In this document: one piece after another, positions 7,526 through 9,941 of the stretch
Layout: every line of letters starts with the position of its first letter
Numbering within the stretch: position 1 is the stretch's first letter
Assembly (NCBI GenBank): GCA_025352185.1
Contig: JANXTV010000235.1
Span: 1 to 9,941 of the forward strand
Length of the DNA stretch: 9,941 bases
Direction: 5' to 3'
Source: Oligoflexia bacterium
GTDB lineage: Bacteria; Bdellovibrionota; UBA1018
The notes under the pieces: model-generated
The model's database searches: none
Told to the model about the DNA's origin: nothing
The model's input: the letters and a program-made list of their open reading frames with translations, nothing else
Program-made: the position numbers and the translations under genes

Positions 7526-7539
7526 GGAGATTACTCTCC
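7526..7539 (-). promoter_or_regulatory. Hairpin with a GUAA tetraloop over the rpsF stop codon
   Basis: In the mRNA GGAGA (7539-7535), loop GUAA, UCUCC (7530-7526) form a 5-bp stem capped by a GNRA-type tetraloop that contains most of the rpsF stop codon. It lies 21 nt before the DUF2232 start and holds its only SD-like purine run. A role in coupling is speculative. Confidence 0.3.
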
Positions 7540-8001
7540 AGCGTCGGCGCCCATGTCACTGGACTCGTCTTCGAACGAACGGCGGCGAGCTTCACGCTCT
7601 TCACGGCGAGCTTCACGCTCTTCTTCACGCTTCTTCGCTTGGGCCTTAATTTCTTCCCGGCGTTTCATGAACGCGTCTTTATCGAATTCCTTCGAAATAT
7701 TTACGGAAAGGAAGCGCATGACAAAGTCGTTAATGCGGAGGTTACGTTCGATCTCAGCGACTACGTTTCCTTCGCCCGTGTAAACGAGGTAGGTGTAACG
7801 AGCGCGAGTTTCTTTTTCGATTTTATAAGCGAGGCGCTTCGTGCCCCAATCTTCTTGAAGGATGAGTTCGCCTTTATAGTCGGCGACAAGCCCGATCAGA
7901 CGGTCTTGGAGCGCCTTCAGCTGGTCTTCGTTCATTTCTGGACGAGTTAAAAAAGTCGTTTCAAATCCAGCAATTTTTCCGGGGACAGATTTCGTAGCCA
8001 T
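7531..8001 (-). CDS. rpsF: 30S ribosomal protein S6 with a long charged C-terminal tail
   Basis: S6 sits on the 30S platform as a heterodimer with S18. The core is recognisable from FETTFLTRPEM (13-23) through WGTKRLAYKIEKETRARYTYLVYTG (52-76, written here in part) to IERNLRINDFVMRFLSV (84-100). At 156 residues it is longer than many S6 proteins (roughly 95-135). The excess is a nine-residue N-terminal extension and a tail from about 103 that is very rich in Arg and Glu, including two tandem EEREARR units, and ends acidic. Some S6 proteins (for example that of E. coli) also carry acidic tails, but this mixed-charge helical type is different. AAGGAG lies 10 nt before the ATG. The partner gene rpsR, normally next, is absent from this cluster. 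Confidence 0.96.
   Translation of the reverse strand: MATKSVPGKIAGFETTFLTRPEMNEDQLKALQDRLIGLVADYKGELILQEDWGTKRLAYKIEKETRARYTYLVYTGEGNVVAEIERNLRINDFVMRFLSVNISKEFDKDAFMKRREEIKAQAKKREEEREARREEREARRRSFEDESSDMGADAGE
7583..7624. repeat. Two-copy 21-bp tandem repeat in the rpsF tail
   Basis: Units 7583-7603 and 7604-7624 are identical over the first 20 bp. They encode two consecutive EEREARR heptads of the S6 C-terminal tail, so the duplication preserves frame and helical charge pattern. Confidence 0.85.
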
Positions 8002-8011
8002 TAACGTCGAT

Positions 8012-8017
8012 CTCCTT
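8012..8017 (-). promoter_or_regulatory. Ribosome-binding site of rpsF
   Basis: AAGGAG on the minus strand, 10 nt before the ATG at 8001. The spacing is a little long but usable. It lies only 2 nt after the leader inverted repeat. Confidence 0.65.
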
Positions 8018-8019
8018 AA

Positions 8020-8039
8020 GGTTCCAATAATTCGGAGCC
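8020..8039 (-). promoter_or_regulatory. Leader hairpin before rpsF, possible S6:S18 feedback site
   Basis: In the mRNA GGCUCC (8039-8034) can pair with GGAACC (8025-8020), five pairs with one mismatch, around an 8-nt AU-rich loop. It ends 2 nt before the rpsF Shine-Dalgarno. A CCG trinucleotide sits at the top of the 5' arm. rpsF leaders in several phyla carry a structured RNA in which a CCG element is bound by the S6:S18 complex. The resemblance here is partial and judged by eye. Confidence 0.3.
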
Positions 8040-8178
8040 CATCCTCCTCGAGAGGGTGAGCAAGGTACGCGATGAAAAAACTTCATTTATATGCGTCGGA
8101 CGGATGTAACAGAGCGGCCGAACCCGATCAATGGATAACCACGGTGATTCCAGGGCTTCCCGGGCAAAATCTATGACG

Positions 8179-8991
8179 CTACTTGTCGTAATCGGACTTG
8201 CCGACGATGCCCTTTTCGGGGTTCGCCGCGGCCTCTGCCATTTCAGCGGCCGATTTAATCCGTTTCGCTCCGAACCAGGCGACGACGAGAATCGAGGCTT
8301 CGAAGAGGATTACGAGGGGGGCCATCAGAATCAGCATCGAAATGGCGTCCGGGGGAGCAAAAATGGCCGCCGCCAGACCGATTCCCATAATCGCATTCCG
8401 GCGGTGCTTCCGCAGGGTCGGTGCGTCGACGACCCCGAGGGCGCCGAGCAGACTAATGATGACCGGCATCTCAAACGCGAGCCCGAAAAGGAGCATCAGC
8501 TTCAGGGCCGTCGAATAATAGGCATCGATCGTGAGCATCGGCACATCGGAAGGCATCCCGTAGGTCACGAAAAATTTAAAACCGACGGGAAAAAGGACGT
8601 AGTAGGCGAAAAGTCCGCCCCCGATAAAGAATAGGGTGGCTGCAGTTACAAACGGCACGACGAGCTTTTTTTCACGGTGCTTCAGGCCGGGCGAAATGAA
8701 ATTCCAAAGTTCCCAGAAAAAGTACGGGGAAAGACCGAAGACGGTCATGTATCCCGCGATCTTTAAATGGGTCATGAAATTTTCAAACAGACTCGTAAAA
8801 TAGAGGTGCTGCTTATCGAGCGGTAAAACGAGGAAAAGCGGCGCCCGTAGCCACTCCATGACCGGATTCGAAAGGAAGTACGCACCGACAAATCCCGCGA
8901 CGAACGCGTACGCCATGCGCATCGCTCGCTTGCGAAGCTCCTCGAGGTGATCAAAGAACGCCATTCTTACATCGGTTTCGTCTTGTGCCAT
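8179..8991 (-). CDS. tatC: Sec-independent protein translocase TatC
   Basis: TatC is the inner-membrane receptor that recognises twin-arginine signal peptides and recruits TatA for export of folded proteins. The 270-residue protein shows the cytoplasmic N-terminal motif FFDHLEELRKR (12-22), the SLFENFMTHLKIA loop (67-79), FFWELWNFISPGLKHREKK (91-109) with the conserved glutamate near 107, FPVGFKFF (134-141), FEMPV (173-177), and LRKHRR (193-198) followed by FAPPDAIS. Six membrane segments are present. A charged and alanine-rich cytoplasmic tail of about 30 residues follows. The gene lies alone: tatA or tatB is not adjacent, which is common outside enterics. The ATG at 8991 is weakly supported; only a poor purine run precedes it, and Met10 is an alternative start. 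It is divergent from the cyclophilin gene, 58 bp away. Confidence 0.97.
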   Translation of the reverse strand: MAQDETDVRMAFFDHLEELRKRAMRMAYAFVAGFVGAYFLSNPVMEWLRAPLFLVLPLDKQHLYFTSLFENFMTHLKIAGYMTVFGLSPYFFWELWNFISPGLKHREKKLVVPFVTAATLFFIGGGLFAYYVLFPVGFKFFVTYGMPSDVPMLTIDAYYSTALKLMLLFGLAFEMPVIISLLGALGVVDAPTLRKHRRNAIMGIGLAAAIFAPPDAISMLILMAPLVILFEASILVVAWFGAKRIKSAAEMAEAAANPEKGIVGKSDYDK

Positions 8992-9049
8992 GGATAAACT
9001 CGATTCAATACTAGAGGATATCCACTTTTAAATAAAGGAAGCACCCACC
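8992..9049. promoter_or_regulatory. 58-bp divergent promoter region between tatC and the cyclophilin gene
   Basis: Both genes must be driven from this short AT-rich gap or from inside each other. An 8-bp palindrome GGATATCC is present near its middle (9017-9024) and could be an operator, though it may be chance. I cannot assign -10 or -35 boxes with confidence on either strand. Confidence 0.4.
9035..9041 (+). promoter_or_regulatory. Ribosome-binding site of the cyclophilin gene
   Basis: AAGGAAG lies 8 nt before the ATG at 9050, good spacing, supporting this start. Confidence 0.75.
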
Positions 9050-9727
9050 ATGGCTGAAAATTCATCCCCCGAACCTAAGAACCCTGCCCCTCGCGGACTC
9101 CTCTACGGAATCGGCGCCATCGTCGTGATCGGGCTCGGAGCCAGTGTTTATCTCATGAAGAAACCATCGAACGACGCGGCGACCGCGCCTTACGACGCGA
9201 AAGACATTGCTGCCGTCGCACCGACCACTCCCGTAGCGACCGAAGCGGCCCCCGCGACGACTGCGGGCGCGCCGGATCTTTCCGTCGACGACGCCGGCCT
9301 TTCGAAAGCCGTCGCGACGATCGAAACTCCGAAGGGTAAAATTAAATTTCGTTTCTATACGAAAGACGCACCCGCCACGACCGCGCGAATCGTGGAACTC
9401 ATTAAATCCGGTTTCTATAACGGACTGAATTTTCACCGCGTCGAACCGGGATTCGTCATCCAGGGCGGCGATCCGAACGGAAATGGCACCGGCGGAAGTG
9501 GTAAAAAATTAAACGCGGAGTTTAATTCGCGTAAGCACGTGCTCGGAACGGTCGCGATGGCTCGGGCGCAAGACCCGAACTCCGCTGACTCCCAGTTCTA
9601 TATTGCACTCGGTCCGATCCCGCAGCTCGACGGAAGTTACACGGTTTTCGGTCAGGTGAGCGAAGGAATCGAAGTCGTGCAGAAAATTGAAATCGGCGAC
9701 AAGATGACTAAAGTCGGCGTCGAGTGA
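9050..9727 (+). CDS. Membrane-anchored cyclophilin-type peptidyl-prolyl cis-trans isomerase
   Basis: Cyclophilins catalyse cis-trans isomerisation of X-Pro bonds during folding. The 225-residue protein has a short cytoplasmic N-terminus, one membrane segment (about 16-36), an Ala/Pro/Thr-rich linker (about 42-80) and a cyclophilin domain from about 86 to the end. Key motifs are FHRVEPGFVIQGGDP (128-142) with Arg130 equivalent to catalytic Arg55 of human CypA, GTVAMARAQDPNSADSQFYI (166-185), and QLDGSYTVFGQV (192-203). The position of the cyclosporin-contacting Trp121 of CypA is Gln192, as in many drug-insensitive bacterial enzymes. With no signal-peptidase site after the segment, I infer an N-in anchor with the enzyme domain in the periplasm. 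A 4-bp GTGA overlap joins it to the next gene, whose product is also exported, so the two may work together. Confidence 0.93.
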   Translation: MAENSSPEPKNPAPRGLLYGIGAIVVIGLGASVYLMKKPSNDAATAPYDAKDIAAVAPTTPVATEAAPATTAGAPDLSVDDAGLSKAVATIETPKGKIKFRFYTKDAPATTARIVELIKSGFYNGLNFHRVEPGFVIQGGDPNGNGTGGSGKKLNAEFNSRKHVLGTVAMARAQDPNSADSQFYIALGPIPQLDGSYTVFGQVSEGIEVVQKIEIGDKMTKVGVE

Positions 9728-9941
9728 AACGAGACTTCGTTTTCCTCTCGCTCGCGCTAGCCCTCGGTTCATTCTCGACGTCGGCGCGAGCCACGGACGT
9801 AAAACCGCAGCTCGATATTCCTCCGGACTTTAAGGATTTCATTCCCTATAAGCCGGGGGCGTACGGAAAAATTCTGATTACCGGTCGGTGCATCGAAAAC
9901 GGCGAAGAACTCGACGGACCGAAAGAGTCGCGTACCCTGCT
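9724..9941 (+). CDS. Exported protein, N-terminal part, function unknown (runs off the right edge)
   Basis: A GTG at 9724-9726 overlaps the cyclophilin stop (GTGA) and opens a frame of 72 codons to the window edge. The product begins with KR, a hydrophobic core (FVFLSLALALGS) and a signal-peptidase I site around SARA|TDVKP at about residue 23. The mature part starts with a proline- and aspartate-rich stretch, then a segment with one cysteine (GRCIENGEEL). No family is recognisable from this fragment. No Shine-Dalgarno is evident, so translation is probably coupled to the cyclophilin gene. Confidence 0.78.
   Translation, partial: MKRDFVFLSLALALGSFSTSARATDVKPQLDIPPDFKDFIPYKPGAYGKILITGRCIENGEELDGPKESRTL

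Larger units (their letters stand above)
8002..8178 (-). promoter_or_regulatory. Leader and promoter region of the rpsF cluster
   Basis: This 177-bp gap between tatC and rpsF should hold the promoter for rpsF-DUF2232-rplI. A minus-strand -10-like TATAAA lies at 8091-8086, about 85 bp before the rpsF start, but I cannot see a convincing -35. The space downstream is long enough for a structured leader (see 8020-8039). I find no terminator with a U-tract after tatC, so readthrough from tatC is possible. Confidence 0.4.

Noticed and set aside
8150..8175. Terminator after tatC around the CCCGGG-containing stretch
   Set aside because: No stable stem longer than three pairs with a T-run could be built on the minus strand.
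8131..8634. A 167-codon plus-strand open frame opposite the end of tatC
   Set aside because: Antisense to a clear tatC; the translation is His/Arg/Asp-rich without family features.

Overview
The window looks like chromosomal core sequence of a Gram-negative bacterium. The evidence is a lipobox-type lipoprotein, a TatC translocase, a membrane-anchored cyclophilin and the rpsF–DUF2232–rplI–dnaB gene order. The predatory Bdellovibrionota or old Deltaproteobacteria are a reasonable guess, because giant orphan lipoproteins beside a MoxR ATPase fit such genomes. No marker here proves the lineage. Base composition and codon habits look uniform from end to end, and I see no IS element, phage gene, CRISPR array, tRNA or rRNA.

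Layout. The minus strand carries most genes. Read in transcription order from the right they are tatC (8991-8179), rpsF for S6 (8001-7531), a DUF2232 membrane protein (7504-6473), rplI for L9 (6444-5998), a clear intrinsic terminator (5943-5904), dnaB (5880-4399), an AT-rich gap, a 1329-residue orphan lipoprotein (4259-270), and the first 79 codons of a MoxR-type AAA+ ATPase (237 to the window edge). On the plus strand, divergent from tatC, a membrane-anchored cyclophilin (9050-9727) overlaps by 4 bp a second exported-protein gene that runs off the right edge.

How the genes fit together. rpsF, DUF2232 and rplI form the familiar small ribosomal cluster that leads to the replicative helicase gene. 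The expected rpsR (S18) is not in it: only 26 bp separate rpsF from the DUF2232 gene. The rpsF leader can fold a hairpin with an exposed CCG just before the ribosome-binding site, possibly an S6:S18 feedback site. The terminator before dnaB, preceded by an extended -10-like element, suggests that helicase expression is uncoupled from the ribosomal genes. TatC and the cyclophilin share a 58-bp divergent promoter region; both act at the inner membrane or periplasm. The lipoprotein and MoxR ATPase genes are 32 bp apart and probably co-transcribed.

Most of the window is ordinary housekeeping. The parts most worth a second look are the unrecognised giant lipoprotein next to MoxR, the missing rpsR, the terminator and promoter arrangement before dnaB, and a codon-boundary habit (pyrimidine-ending codons take T before AA-starting codons) seen in several genes.
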